Assembly (NCBI GenBank): GCA_027055005.1
Contig: JALUNR010000051.1
Coordinates: forward strand, 1 to 42,656
Reading direction: 5' to 3'
Origin: Campylobacterales bacterium
Lineage (GTDB): Bacteria > Campylobacterota > Campylobacteria > Campylobacterales > QNZT01
Length of the DNA stretch: 42,656 bases
The notes under the pieces were generated by a model. The model did not search any database, was not told where the DNA came from, and was given only the letters and a program-made list of their open reading frames with translations. Shown here one piece after another: positions 7,231 to 14,685 of this stretch. Position 1 is the first letter of the stretch; every line of letters begins with the position of its first letter. A program made the translations under genes and the position numbers.

Positions 7231-7272
7231 TTGATATAAATCAATACTATTTCCCCAATGTTACTATATAAT
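7231..7272 (+). promoter_or_regulatory. FNR/DNR-type promoter of the norCB operon
   Basis: A perfect palindrome TTGAT-ATAA-ATCAA lies at 7231-7244 and a consensus -10 TATAAT at 7267-7272. The expected start is near 7279, which puts the palindrome centre at exactly -41.5. The transcript would begin about 32 bases before the first gene of the operon. Confidence 0.85.
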
Positions 7273-7310
7273 TTTATTGCTAATATAAAATATGTAACTA
7301 AAGGATTAAA

Positions 7311-7649
7311 ATGGAACAAATTGTTGTATGGCATAACATAGCACCATCTGAGTTTTTAAGGATCTTTGTTGTGTCCACTCTTGTTCTAGTTTTTGGAGTA
7401 GGATATGCTGGTACCATAACCCTCTCTAAAATGCAATACTTTTCCAAAAAGTGGCAAATCCTCGGTTATATATTTTGGGCACTACAAACATACTGCTTAT
7501 ATGATATGTCCATTTTAATCCAAAGTAGCCATTTTACCACAAAAGTTTTAATGGTTACTATGATTGTTTATCTCTTTGTACCTCATCTATACTTCTATCT
7601 AATAGATGAAAGTGAAAAGAGATATGAAAAAAATGGCCATCCTCATTAA
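7311..7649 (+). CDS. Unknown membrane protein at the head of the norCB operon
   Basis: This 112-residue protein has about three membrane segments (roughly 15-38, 49-68 and 76-98) and a charged His-containing tail (EKNGHPH). AAAGGA precedes the ATG. It is the first gene after the FNR-type promoter and ends 26 bases before norC, so it is in the nor operon. It shows no similarity I can see to NorD, NorQ, NorE or NorF. It could be an assembly factor or extra subunit of the NO reductase, placed where other organisms have different nor accessory genes. Confidence 0.7.
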   Translation: MEQIVVWHNIAPSEFLRIFVVSTLVLVFGVGYAGTITLSKMQYFSKKWQILGYIFWALQTYCLYDMSILIQSSHFTTKVLMVTMIVYLFVPHLYFYLIDESEKRYEKNGHPH

Positions 7650-7675
7650 AAGTAGTAAAATTTTAAGGAGGAAGT

Positions 7676-8341
7676 ATGGAAGAAAATCTTTCAGTGTGGA
7701 CGAGTATATCGTTTTGGCGAAGATCAGCAGCTTGGGTTACTGGTTTTGCAACTATTCTTTTAATTTGGCTAACATTTGACACTATTGGTCAAATTACTAT
7801 GGGTACAGATAAAGATTTGCAAAGTGGAGTAACCAAAAGAGTACCAGCTCCTACTGTAATCAATTATCATATTGATTACAAAATGAGTCAAAAAAGAGGT
7901 CATGAAGTTCCTGTTATTGGTCATAAAGAGCCTTTTTTTGGTAAAGAGTGGTCAATTAAAGATGCTAGAGCATTATTACACTTAGGAAAACTTACAGTTC
8001 AAGCAAAAAACTGTATGGATTGTCATACACTTTTAGGAAATGGGGCTTATTATGCACCAGATCTTACAAAAGCATGGCTTGATCCAAAGTGGAACAATGG
8101 AACTATGGAAGGTATAACTGGTAAAAAAACAAAAGAAGAAGCAATAGCTGAGTTTTTACAACATCCATCAAGATACCCAACTCATGCAAGAAAAATGCCA
8201 AATCTTGGTATAACTGCCAAAGAGGCTCAAGGTATAGTTGCATTTTTAAAACATATGAGTTCAATAGATACAAACGGTTTCCCTAGAAATTTCTCAAAAA
8301 CTGTTGACCAATATAAAGCAGGAGGAACAAATGCTCACTAG
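7676..8341 (+). CDS. norC: Nitric oxide reductase subunit C (cytochrome c)
   Basis: This is the membrane-anchored monoheme cytochrome c subunit of cNOR, which passes electrons to NorB. It has one N-terminal membrane helix (about 18-38), the heme motif CMDCH at C113-H117 followed by TLLGNGAYYAPDLT as in NorC proteins, and a likely axial Met at M174. At 221 residues it is longer than the roughly 150 of the classical Pseudomonas/Paracoccus protein. Much of the extra length lies between the membrane helix and the heme motif, plus a C-terminal tail. AAGGAGG is seven bases upstream of the ATG. Its last codons overlap the norB start. Confidence 0.92.
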   Translation: MEENLSVWTSISFWRRSAAWVTGFATILLIWLTFDTIGQITMGTDKDLQSGVTKRVPAPTVINYHIDYKMSQKRGHEVPVIGHKEPFFGKEWSIKDARALLHLGKLTVQAKNCMDCHTLLGNGAYYAPDLTKAWLDPKWNNGTMEGITGKKTKEEAIAEFLQHPSRYPTHARKMPNLGITAKEAQGIVAFLKHMSSIDTNGFPRNFSKTVDQYKAGGTNAH

Positions 8342-9755
8342 TATAAAAACAGATAATATATCGCCAACTAAAAAACTGGGGATGATGTACTTTAGAGTTG
8401 CTATTGTTCTTTTTGGAGCACAACTTCTAATGGGTTTAATCGCTGCCATACAATTTATATATCCAAATTTTTTATTTGAGATATTTGATTTTTCAGTAGC
8501 AAGGATGGTTCATATAAATGCACTTGTAGTATGGATGCTATATGCTATGATTGGTTCAGTTTATTATATGCTTCCTGATGAAACAGGAGAAGAAGCAGTA
8601 GGACTTGGACTTGGAAAACTAGCTTTTTGGGTACTTACTGCTGCAGTTGCAGTTGTTGTTTTAGTATTTATTTTTATCCAAGTTGGACCTGGTAAAGAGA
8701 GTACTATTTGGTTTATAAATGAAGGTAGAGAGTATATAGAAGCTCCAAGATGGGCTGATATAGGTATAGTCGTTGTGGTTTTAATCTTTTATTATAATGT
8801 TTTCTTTACATTCTTAAAAGGTAGAAAAACTGGAATCATGACTGTCATGATAGCCAACCTTTTAGCTCTAGCTGGTCTCTACTTAGCAGGTATGTTCTTC
8901 ACTGACAATATTTCTATGGATCAGTACTGGTGGTGGTGGGTTATCCACTTATGGGTTGAAGCTACTTGGGAAGTTTTTGTTGGTACCCTAGCTGCTTATG
9001 CTCTTATCAAAATAATCTCTGCAAAAAGAGAAATAGTTGAGATGTGGTTATGGATAGAGGTATTAATGCTATTTGGTTCAGGAATTTTAGGTCTTGGACA
9101 TCACTATTTTTGGATAGGTACTCCTGAGTATTGGTGGGAGATTGGTGCACTTTTTTCTTCACTTGAACCAGTTCCACTAGTTGCTATGTTTGTTCATGTA
9201 CTATATGATTGGGGTAAAGAACAAGGTGCAAATGGAAATAAACCAGCTATTATGAATGGTCCTGCTATGGCTTGGATTGTTACAAATGCATTTGGTAACT
9301 TCCTTGGTGCTGGTATATGGGGATTTTTCCATACATTGCCTCAAGTAAATATCTATACTCACGGTACTCAGTTTACTGCAGCTCATGGACACTTAGCTTT
9401 CTTTGGAGCTTATGCAACTATTCTTATAGGTATGATGTATATGGGTGTTCAAGGAGCATATGGTGTAAAACAAATGAAAGCAACTTTCAACTCTAAAATG
9501 GCAATCTTTTTGATAACATTTGGTGTTATGGGTATGACTATTGCTCTAACCATCGCTGGATATGAGCAAGTTTTAGTTGAAAGAGCTGAACTAGGTGGCG
9601 GTTGGGATGCATTCTTTACTGCTCAAAACTTACCTTGGTATGTTCAAGCACAAGTTTGGAGAACAATCATGGGTATAGTAACATTTATAGGTTTTGTATA
9701 TCTTGTGTTGGATCTTCTAACTATAGGAACAAAAGCAAAATCTCAAGAAGTATAA
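8331..9755 (+). CDS. norB: Nitric oxide reductase subunit B
   Basis: This 474-residue catalytic subunit of cNOR reduces two NO to N2O at a heme b3/FeB centre. Twelve membrane helices carry the ligands: H61 and H354 for the low-spin heme, H352 for heme b3, and H206, H257 and H258 with E210 (motif HLWVE) for FeB. E280 in SSLEPVP is another residue conserved in NorB. I chose the ATG at 8331, which has GGAGG six bases upstream. An in-frame TTG at 8304 would overlap norC far more. It lacks the N-terminal extension of quinol-dependent qNOR, and norC directly precedes it, so this is the cytochrome-c-dependent type. Confidence 0.95.
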   Translation: MLTSIKTDNISPTKKLGMMYFRVAIVLFGAQLLMGLIAAIQFIYPNFLFEIFDFSVARMVHINALVVWMLYAMIGSVYYMLPDETGEEAVGLGLGKLAFWVLTAAVAVVVLVFIFIQVGPGKESTIWFINEGREYIEAPRWADIGIVVVVLIFYYNVFFTFLKGRKTGIMTVMIANLLALAGLYLAGMFFTDNISMDQYWWWWVIHLWVEATWEVFVGTLAAYALIKIISAKREIVEMWLWIEVLMLFGSGILGLGHHYFWIGTPEYWWEIGALFSSLEPVPLVAMFVHVLYDWGKEQGANGNKPAIMNGPAMAWIVTNAFGNFLGAGIWGFFHTLPQVNIYTHGTQFTAAHGHLAFFGAYATILIGMMYMGVQGAYGVKQMKATFNSKMAIFLITFGVMGMTIALTIAGYEQVLVERAELGGGWDAFFTAQNLPWYVQAQVWRTIMGIVTFIGFVYLVLDLLTIGTKAKSQEV

Positions 9756-9764
9756 GGAGAAAAT

Positions 9765-9923
9765 ATGAATTTTCATTTAATAGAACCATTTACAGATGTA
9801 AATCATAGTTTTTTCGGTATGTTAAATCAGGGTCCTTTGACTTTGACTATATTTTTACATACTGTTATAATCCTTCCTATGTTTTGGATTTACTTTAGTG
9901 AAAAGAAAAAACTAGGAAAATAA
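9765..9923 (+). CDS. Small single-TM protein encoded after norB
   Basis: A 52-residue open frame begins nine bases after the norB stop, with TAAGGAGAAAAT as a strong ribosome-binding site. It has a short polar N-terminus (MNFHLIEPF), one membrane helix at about 24-44 and a basic end (SEKKKLGK). It is the last gene before the terminator, so it belongs to the nor operon. Size and topology fit a small accessory subunit of a heme-copper enzyme, like the small subunits of cbb3 oxidases. I recognise no family and infer this from position. Confidence 0.68.
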   Translation: MNFHLIEPFTDVNHSFFGMLNQGPLTLTIFLHTVIILPMFWIYFSEKKKLGK

Positions 9924-9955
9924 AATATTAAAGGGGGATATCCCTCTTTAATATT
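9924..9955. terminator. Bidirectional terminator between nor operon and 9968-10372
   Basis: A near-perfect inverted repeat has arms AATATTAAAG and CTTTAATATT, extended by G-C pairs and closed by a small GATATC-like loop. It begins right after the stop of the 52-residue gene. A run of T follows on the plus strand and A/T flanks lie on both sides, so it can end transcription from both convergent directions. Confidence 0.8.
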
Positions 9956-9967
9956 ATTTTTAAACTC

Positions 9968-10372
9968 TTATCTCACCCATGTTCCTCTTTTAAAACTACT
10001 TCTACCTCTACTTATAATTCGTACATTTATACTATAATCATATATATCTACTTTTATTATTGGATTACCATATAATATATCTTGTTTCGCACTCCAACTA
10101 ACAGAACCATTTTTTATCATCCTTTCCAACCTAGCCCTATTTCTTTTATTACTAAATATAGAATCCCAAGTATCAGCACTTTGTCTAATTCTTCTAATAT
10201 GATAATTAAATCTATCCTGTCTAATAATAGCAGCTACACTATGCAATCTAACTCCTCTACTATTATAATGATCTACATCAGCAAGTTTTGCATAATAAGT
10301 ACCAATATATCCTGCATTTAAAATAGATACACTAAAACCTAAACTCAACAACAATCTTGTTAAATTTCTCAT
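9968..10372 (-). CDS. Unknown secreted basic protein
   Basis: This 134-residue protein of unknown function has a signal peptide of about 20 residues (ending LNA before GYIGTYY). The mature part is rich in Arg, Tyr and Ser, with a helical Arg-rich centre (RIRQSADTWDSIF, NKRNRARLERM). Its C-terminal half alternates hydrophobic and charged residues and is probably beta-stranded. GGAGGG lies seven bases before the ATG. It follows the M15 peptidase gene by 27 bases in the same direction and may share its transcript. A cell-envelope role is a guess from the export signal and the neighbour. Confidence 0.6.
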   Translation of the reverse strand: MRNLTRLLLSLGFSVSILNAGYIGTYYAKLADVDHYNSRGVRLHSVAAIIRQDRFNYHIRRIRQSADTWDSIFSNKRNRARLERMIKNGSVSWSAKQDILYGNPIIKVDIYDYSINVRIISRGRSSFKRGTWVR

Positions 10373-10399
10373 TTTTCCCTCCTTATTGTGAAATTTAAT

Positions 10400-11125
10400 T
10401 TAATTTTTTTTTATCAATTCTGGTCTATATTCAAAGTGCATAGTATCAAAATGCTTCCATTTGCCACCCCATATAAATCCTTCACTTTCAAAAACTTTTA
10501 CTATTTCCAAAGGAATTTTATTTTTATAATTTTTACTCCATTTCCAATAATTAGCATATTTTGTATTTAAATCTATAGCTATTCCAAAGGAGTGTGCACT
10601 AAGTCTTTTTGTTCCAGATATATATCTCCAATTAAAGGTACCACCTAATGGAAATAAAAATTTTTCAATATCTGACTTCTTTCTTATTAAATTTTTCAAC
10701 TTCTTTTCGACATTTTTTAACTTAATCACTACATCATTTAACTTATTTATTTTTATCTTTTCACCAAACCAATTTATAGTTACTAAATTTTTATATACAG
10801 TATTTTTATTTTTTCCATATATTTTTTTAAATAATTGTTCATTTCTTATACGACCAGCATCATTTCTATTTAAGTTTTTAAAATTTTTAGGATACTTATA
10901 ATAAAATATATCCTCTATATCAGGATTATTTAATAATTTATCAAAATTTTTCTTCTTACCATCATCATAAATAAGTGTACTACCATCAGTAAAGATAATA
11001 TAATTTTTTCTACACCCTTTTATATCTTTATATTTTTTTATTAAAATATCCACATTCTTATCACATCTTGCATATAAATTTATAGCCAAAAACATCAAAA
11101 TACAATATAAAATATTTTCCTTCAT
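10400..11125 (-). CDS. M15-family zinc D-Ala-D-Ala carboxypeptidase/endopeptidase-like
   Basis: This 241-residue exported protein has a signal peptide of about 19 residues and a C-terminal peptidase M15 (VanY/CwlK-like) domain. Zinc-site residues are H178 in SAHSFGIAIDL, D185, and H230 in TMHFEY preceded by WGGKWKHFD. M15 enzymes cut D-Ala peptide bonds in peptidoglycan stem peptides. The N-terminal half (about 20-150) has two Cys (C21, C38), is lysine-rich, and is not recognised. The start has no Shine-Dalgarno. A TATAAT at 11136-11131 lies six bases upstream, so the mRNA may be leaderless. Confidence 0.8.
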   Translation of the reverse strand: MKENILYCILMFLAINLYARCDKNVDILIKKYKDIKGCRKNYIIFTDGSTLIYDDGKKKNFDKLLNNPDIEDIFYYKYPKNFKNLNRNDAGRIRNEQLFKKIYGKNKNTVYKNLVTINWFGEKIKINKLNDVVIKLKNVEKKLKNLIRKKSDIEKFLFPLGGTFNWRYISGTKRLSAHSFGIAIDLNTKYANYWKWSKNYKNKIPLEIVKVFESEGFIWGGKWKHFDTMHFEYRPELIKKN

Positions 11126-11190
11126 ATTATATTATAACTCTATATAGTAAAAATAATTTTAAGTTTTTAAAATATATTTAATTTTAAGTT

Positions 11191-12042
11191 TTACGTAGTA
11201 ATAAATTTCTTTCTTATTCTATGACTCTCATAAGTTCCTAATATTTTAACTTCAGTAGAGAAAAAATCTAACTCTTCTAAAGCTCTTTTCATACAATCAG
11301 AATCAATATGCCCCTCTATATCAGCATGAAATCCAGTAGCATTTAGTGCGTTTTCAGCCGAGTAACTCTCTAATTTTAAAAGATTTATCCCATTTGTAGC
11401 AAAACCACCTAAGGCTTTATAAAGCGAGGCAGGAATATTTCTTACTTGAAAGATGATAGATGTTGAATAACTCTTACTTTTGTTAAATTTAGGTATTTCT
11501 TTATTTTTTGAAAGTATAAAAAATCTAGTAGTATTCCCTTTTATATCTTCAAAATGCTCTTGTAAAATCTTTAAATCATAAATTTTAGCTGCTAATGATG
11601 AAGCGATAGCTCCAAAAGATTTATCATTTAACTCTTTTATCTCTTTTGCACTTCCAGCAGTGTCTAGTTTTGCTATCGGTGTTAGATTTAGCTTACTTAT
11701 ATTATGAGAGCATTGTGCTAAAGCTTGTGGATGTGAAGCGACATATCTTAAATTTTCTATTTTTGATCCCTTTATTCCAAGCAAACAGTGAACTACTGGT
11801 TGAAAATGTTCCCCTACCACATAAAGATTCATCTTTGGAATAAGTCTATATATCTCCTCTACCCTTCCAGCAGTAGAATTTTCAAGTGGAATCATAGCAT
11901 ATATAGCTCTTTCATCCTCTACCATTCTCATAGCTTCGCTAAAAGTCTCACAAGCAACAGCATTTAAGTTTGGATAGGCACTACGACAAGCTTGCTCACT
12001 ATAAGCTCCACTAACACCTTGATAAGCTATTTTTGTAGTCAT
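11191..12042 (-). CDS. Monofunctional prephenate dehydratase (second copy)
   Basis: This 283-residue protein has a prephenate dehydratase domain (about 1-180) with the catalytic TTRF at 171-174 and a C-terminal ACT domain (about 195-275). It converts prephenate to phenylpyruvate in phenylalanine synthesis. I chose the ATG at 12042 because the upstream ATG at 12129 would overlap porB by 47 bases. It has no chorismate mutase domain, unlike the second pheA of this window (41581-42645). In the ACT domain the Phe-binding ESRP is ESYS (225-228) and the GALV region is ASLY (205-208), so feedback by phenylalanine may be lost. It follows porB in the same direction. Confidence 0.87.
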   Translation of the reverse strand: MTTKIAYQGVSGAYSEQACRSAYPNLNAVACETFSEAMRMVEDERAIYAMIPLENSTAGRVEEIYRLIPKMNLYVVGEHFQPVVHCLLGIKGSKIENLRYVASHPQALAQCSHNISKLNLTPIAKLDTAGSAKEIKELNDKSFGAIASSLAAKIYDLKILQEHFEDIKGNTTRFFILSKNKEIPKFNKSKSYSTSIIFQVRNIPASLYKALGGFATNGINLLKLESYSAENALNATGFHADIEGHIDSDCMKRALEELDFFSTEVKILGTYESHRIRKKFITT

Positions 12043-12069
12043 GATTTTCTTTTGTTTTGAAGTTATAAG

Positions 12070-12098
12070 GGAAGAAGAGTTTTTAAACTCTTGCTTCC
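12070..12098 (-). terminator. Hairpin at the porB stop codon
   Basis: A strong inverted repeat (GGAAG + AAGAGTTT / AAACTCTT + CTTCC, one bulged base) spans the porB stop and ends 28 bases before the prephenate dehydratase start. No clean T-run follows. It may be a partial terminator or mRNA-stabilising structure that lowers read-through from por into the dehydratase gene. Confidence 0.5.
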
Positions 12099-13033
12099 TC
12101 TCTTCTTTGTAGGTACTCCCATCTAGCATCTACTCTTTTTTGCCACTCTTCAAGAACATGAGCATTTTCAGGTTTAAACAAGTGTTTAAATCTTCCTTGA
12201 GATGCTAAGTAATCTTTAACAGGGATTACTTTTTTAGGTCTGTAAAGGATGTTTAACTCTGTACCATCTATTATTTCATATAGAGGAAAAACTAAACTCT
12301 CTGTTGCTAAATCTGATATATCGATAGTTTGATTTGGAGCAAATTTCCACTCAGTTGTACATGCACTCATAGCATTTATATAACAAGGTCCTTCATTAGC
12401 TAATGCTTTTTGAAAAGATTTAACCATAAGTTTCCATTTGTTTGGTGCTACTTGAGCAACATAAGAGGCTCCATTAGCCGCCATAATACCAACCATATCT
12501 TTTTTGTTTTGCTTCTCTCCATAACTTACGCGACCTGCTGGACTTGTTGTAGTTGATGCACCTATGGGAGTAGATGAACTTCTCTGACCTCCAGTATTTG
12601 CATAAACTTCATTGTCAAGACAGATATATGTAAAGTCATGACCTCTCTCAACAGCTCCACTTAACCACTGAAAACCTATATCATAAGTACTTCCATCTCC
12701 ACCAAATGCAACAAATTTTACACTTCTATCTGGATCTTTTAAAGTTCCTTTTCTTTTTCTAGCTTTATACATAGCCTCTGCACAACTAGCAGTAGTAGCA
12801 GCATTTTCAAATCCAACATGTATCCAACTTGTATCCCAAGAAGTATATGGATAAACTGCTGTTGAAACTTCTAAACATCCTGTATTTGTAGAGATAACCA
12901 AGTCATCATCTGTACAGTTCATAAGCTCTCTTACAATGATAGAGTGAGCACACCCTGGACAAAGTAGGTGAGCTCCTTCAAATCTATCATTTGAAGTTGA
13001 AAACTCTTTTAAATTTTTTATTATTTTACTCAT
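12083..13033 (-). CDS. porB: Pyruvate:ferredoxin oxidoreductase beta subunit
   Basis: This 316-residue thiamine-diphosphate-binding subunit of the four-subunit POR oxidises pyruvate and CoA to acetyl-CoA and CO2 with reduction of ferredoxin or flavodoxin. It shows CPGCAH near the N-terminus (part of the Fe-S ligands), the TPP motif GGDGSTYDIG and the following DNEVYANTGGQRSSSTP signature. It is the last por gene, 12 bases after porA, and the order porG-porD-porA-porB matches C. jejuni's relatives and H. pylori. A hairpin covers its stop. Specificity for pyruvate rather than another 2-oxoacid comes from operon resemblance. Confidence 0.92.
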   Translation of the reverse strand: MSKIIKNLKEFSTSNDRFEGAHLLCPGCAHSIIVRELMNCTDDDLVISTNTGCLEVSTAVYPYTSWDTSWIHVGFENAATTASCAEAMYKARKRKGTLKDPDRSVKFVAFGGDGSTYDIGFQWLSGAVERGHDFTYICLDNEVYANTGGQRSSSTPIGASTTTSPAGRVSYGEKQNKKDMVGIMAANGASYVAQVAPNKWKLMVKSFQKALANEGPCYINAMSACTTEWKFAPNQTIDISDLATESLVFPLYEIIDGTELNILYRPKKVIPVKDYLASQGRFKHLFKPENAHVLEEWQKRVDARWEYLQRREEARV

Positions 13034-13045
13034 AACACTCTCCCC

Positions 13046-14272
13046 CTACTTTTGCTCAAAAAATTCTAAAGTTGGACCTCTTAGTCCACTAAATTTTTGT
13101 ACTTTACCGATAATCTTACCAGCTTTTGCACACTCAGCCAAATCTTTATATATACCTTTTAAATGCTCTTGAGTCATATCTCTACCACCAAGACCATAGA
13201 TATAGTTTACCATAGGAACAAAGTTTCCACTACTGTACATTGCAGCCGCTACTTCATTATAAAGCATACCCATAGCACCACCTGGTGCACTTCTATCAAG
13301 ACAAGCTACCGCTTTTACATTTGAGAGAGCTTCTCTTATATCATCAAAAGGGAATGGTCTTAGTACTCTTGGAGCAACAACACCAGCTTTTATACCATCT
13401 TTTCTCATCTCTTCTGCAGCCATTACAGCACTCTCAACAGTAGTTCCAAGAGCAACGATAGCTACTTCTGCATCTTCCATCAAGTAACTTTCAACTCTGT
13501 TATATTTTCTACCAGTCTTTTTTTCAAACTCTGCAAAAACTTTCTCGATAACATCTCTACTATCCATCAAAGCTTTATGTTGTTTAGCTTTATGCTCAAA
13601 GTGCCAATCCTCTTCAGTTTGAGCACCATAAGTAACAGCTCTACTAAAATCAAGTAAATCATCTTTTGATTTATATTCACCAATAAAAGCATAAGCATCT
13701 TCATCTTGTAAAGGCTTAACCTTTTGGGCAGTATGAGAACATATAAATCCATCTTGATGAACTGCAACAGGAAGCCTTACACTCATATCCTCGCCTATTT
13801 TAAATGCACAAAGCATCAAATCATAAGATTCTTGTGGGTTAAATGCACAAAGATTAATCCAACCTGCATCTCTTGTTAAGTACATATCTGAGTGATCACC
13901 ATTTACATTTAATGGTGCAGCTAAAGCTCTGTTTACCATTGCTAGTACGATAGGAAGTCTCATACCACTTGCTTGATAGAGTACTTCTACCATCAAAGCT
14001 ATACCTTGAGAACTACTTGCAGTTGCAACTCTACCACCAGCTGCAGCTGCACCAACACAACCACTCATAGCAGCATGCTCACTCTCAACCATAACAAACT
14101 CACCATCGATATAGCCATCAGCTAAAAACTTAGCATAGTTTTGAACTGTTGGAGTTGATGGTGTAATAGGATATGCCGCAACAACATCAATCTGAGCTTG
14201 TCTCATAGCTTGTGAAAAAGCCATGTTACCATCCCAAACTTCTACCTCTTGTAACTCTAATTTCTCTGCCAT
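13046..14272 (-). CDS. porA: Pyruvate:ferredoxin oxidoreductase alpha subunit
   Basis: This 408-residue alpha subunit carries the domain that forms the active site with the beta subunit. Recognisable stretches are AAYPITPSTP near the N-terminus, MVESEHAAMSGCVGAAAAGGR (about 60-80), ATASSSQGIALM, and the C-terminal RSAPGGAMG. It starts with AAGGATTAATA before the ATG, two bases after porD. Length and motifs are normal for the family. It works only in complex with porB, porG and porD. Confidence 0.93.
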   Translation of the reverse strand: MAEKLELQEVEVWDGNMAFSQAMRQAQIDVVAAYPITPSTPTVQNYAKFLADGYIDGEFVMVESEHAAMSGCVGAAAAGGRVATASSSQGIALMVEVLYQASGMRLPIVLAMVNRALAAPLNVNGDHSDMYLTRDAGWINLCAFNPQESYDLMLCAFKIGEDMSVRLPVAVHQDGFICSHTAQKVKPLQDEDAYAFIGEYKSKDDLLDFSRAVTYGAQTEEDWHFEHKAKQHKALMDSRDVIEKVFAEFEKKTGRKYNRVESYLMEDAEVAIVALGTTVESAVMAAEEMRKDGIKAGVVAPRVLRPFPFDDIREALSNVKAVACLDRSAPGGAMGMLYNEVAAAMYSSGNFVPMVNYIYGLGGRDMTQEHLKGIYKDLAECAKAGKIIGKVQKFSGLRGPTLEFFEQK

Positions 14273-14274
14273 TA

Positions 14275-14676
14275 TTAATCCTTACTCTTTTTCTTTTTCT
14301 CAGGCCACTTAGCAAGTGCATCTTCATTTTTTTCATTTTCACCAAACATTAAAAGTGATTTTGGATTTGTAGGACAAACTTCCACACAAACTCCACAACC
14401 TTTACAGTGATCATAATCAACACCAATCATTTTTTTATCTCTACTTATGATAGAAGTATCTGGACAATATACCCAACAATTTTGACAATCTATACATATA
14501 TCTCTATTATAAACTGGCTTTATTACTCTCCAATCTCCAACATAAGCTTTAAAAGAGTTCCACTCGGCATAAGGTCTATCTTCTTGTTTGGTTTCTACCG
14601 CTTTATCAAATTCACCATCAAATGAAAAAAGCAGTGTCCCATCATTTACTTCATCCCAACCTACATATTTACTCAT
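14275..14676 (-). CDS. porD: POR delta subunit, 2[4Fe-4S] ferredoxin
   Basis: This is a 133-residue iron-sulfur subunit. Two clusters are encoded: C61, C64, C67 and C71, then C91, C94, C97 and C101, each ending in the typical CP. The N-terminal 55 residues precede the ferredoxin domain, as in other Campylobacterota PorD proteins. It moves electrons from the TPP site in porB to the external carrier, possibly the ferredoxin encoded at 32709-32984. It lies nine bases after porG and two before porA. Confidence 0.92.
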   Translation of the reverse strand: MSKYVGWDEVNDGTLLFSFDGEFDKAVETKQEDRPYAEWNSFKAYVGDWRVIKPVYNRDICIDCQNCWVYCPDTSIISRDKKMIGVDYDHCKGCGVCVEVCPTNPKSLLMFGENEKNEDALAKWPEKKKKSKD

Positions 14677-14685
14677 TTTTTACCC

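Noticed and set aside
8331-9755. Quinol-dependent qNOR
   Set aside because: The protein is 474 residues with no N-terminal cytochrome-like extension, and norC with a heme motif directly precedes it.
11155-11192. Direct repeat AATTTTAAGTTTT as a regulatory repeat
   Set aside because: Low-complexity AT sequence in an AT-rich genome; one copy runs into the end of the dehydratase gene.
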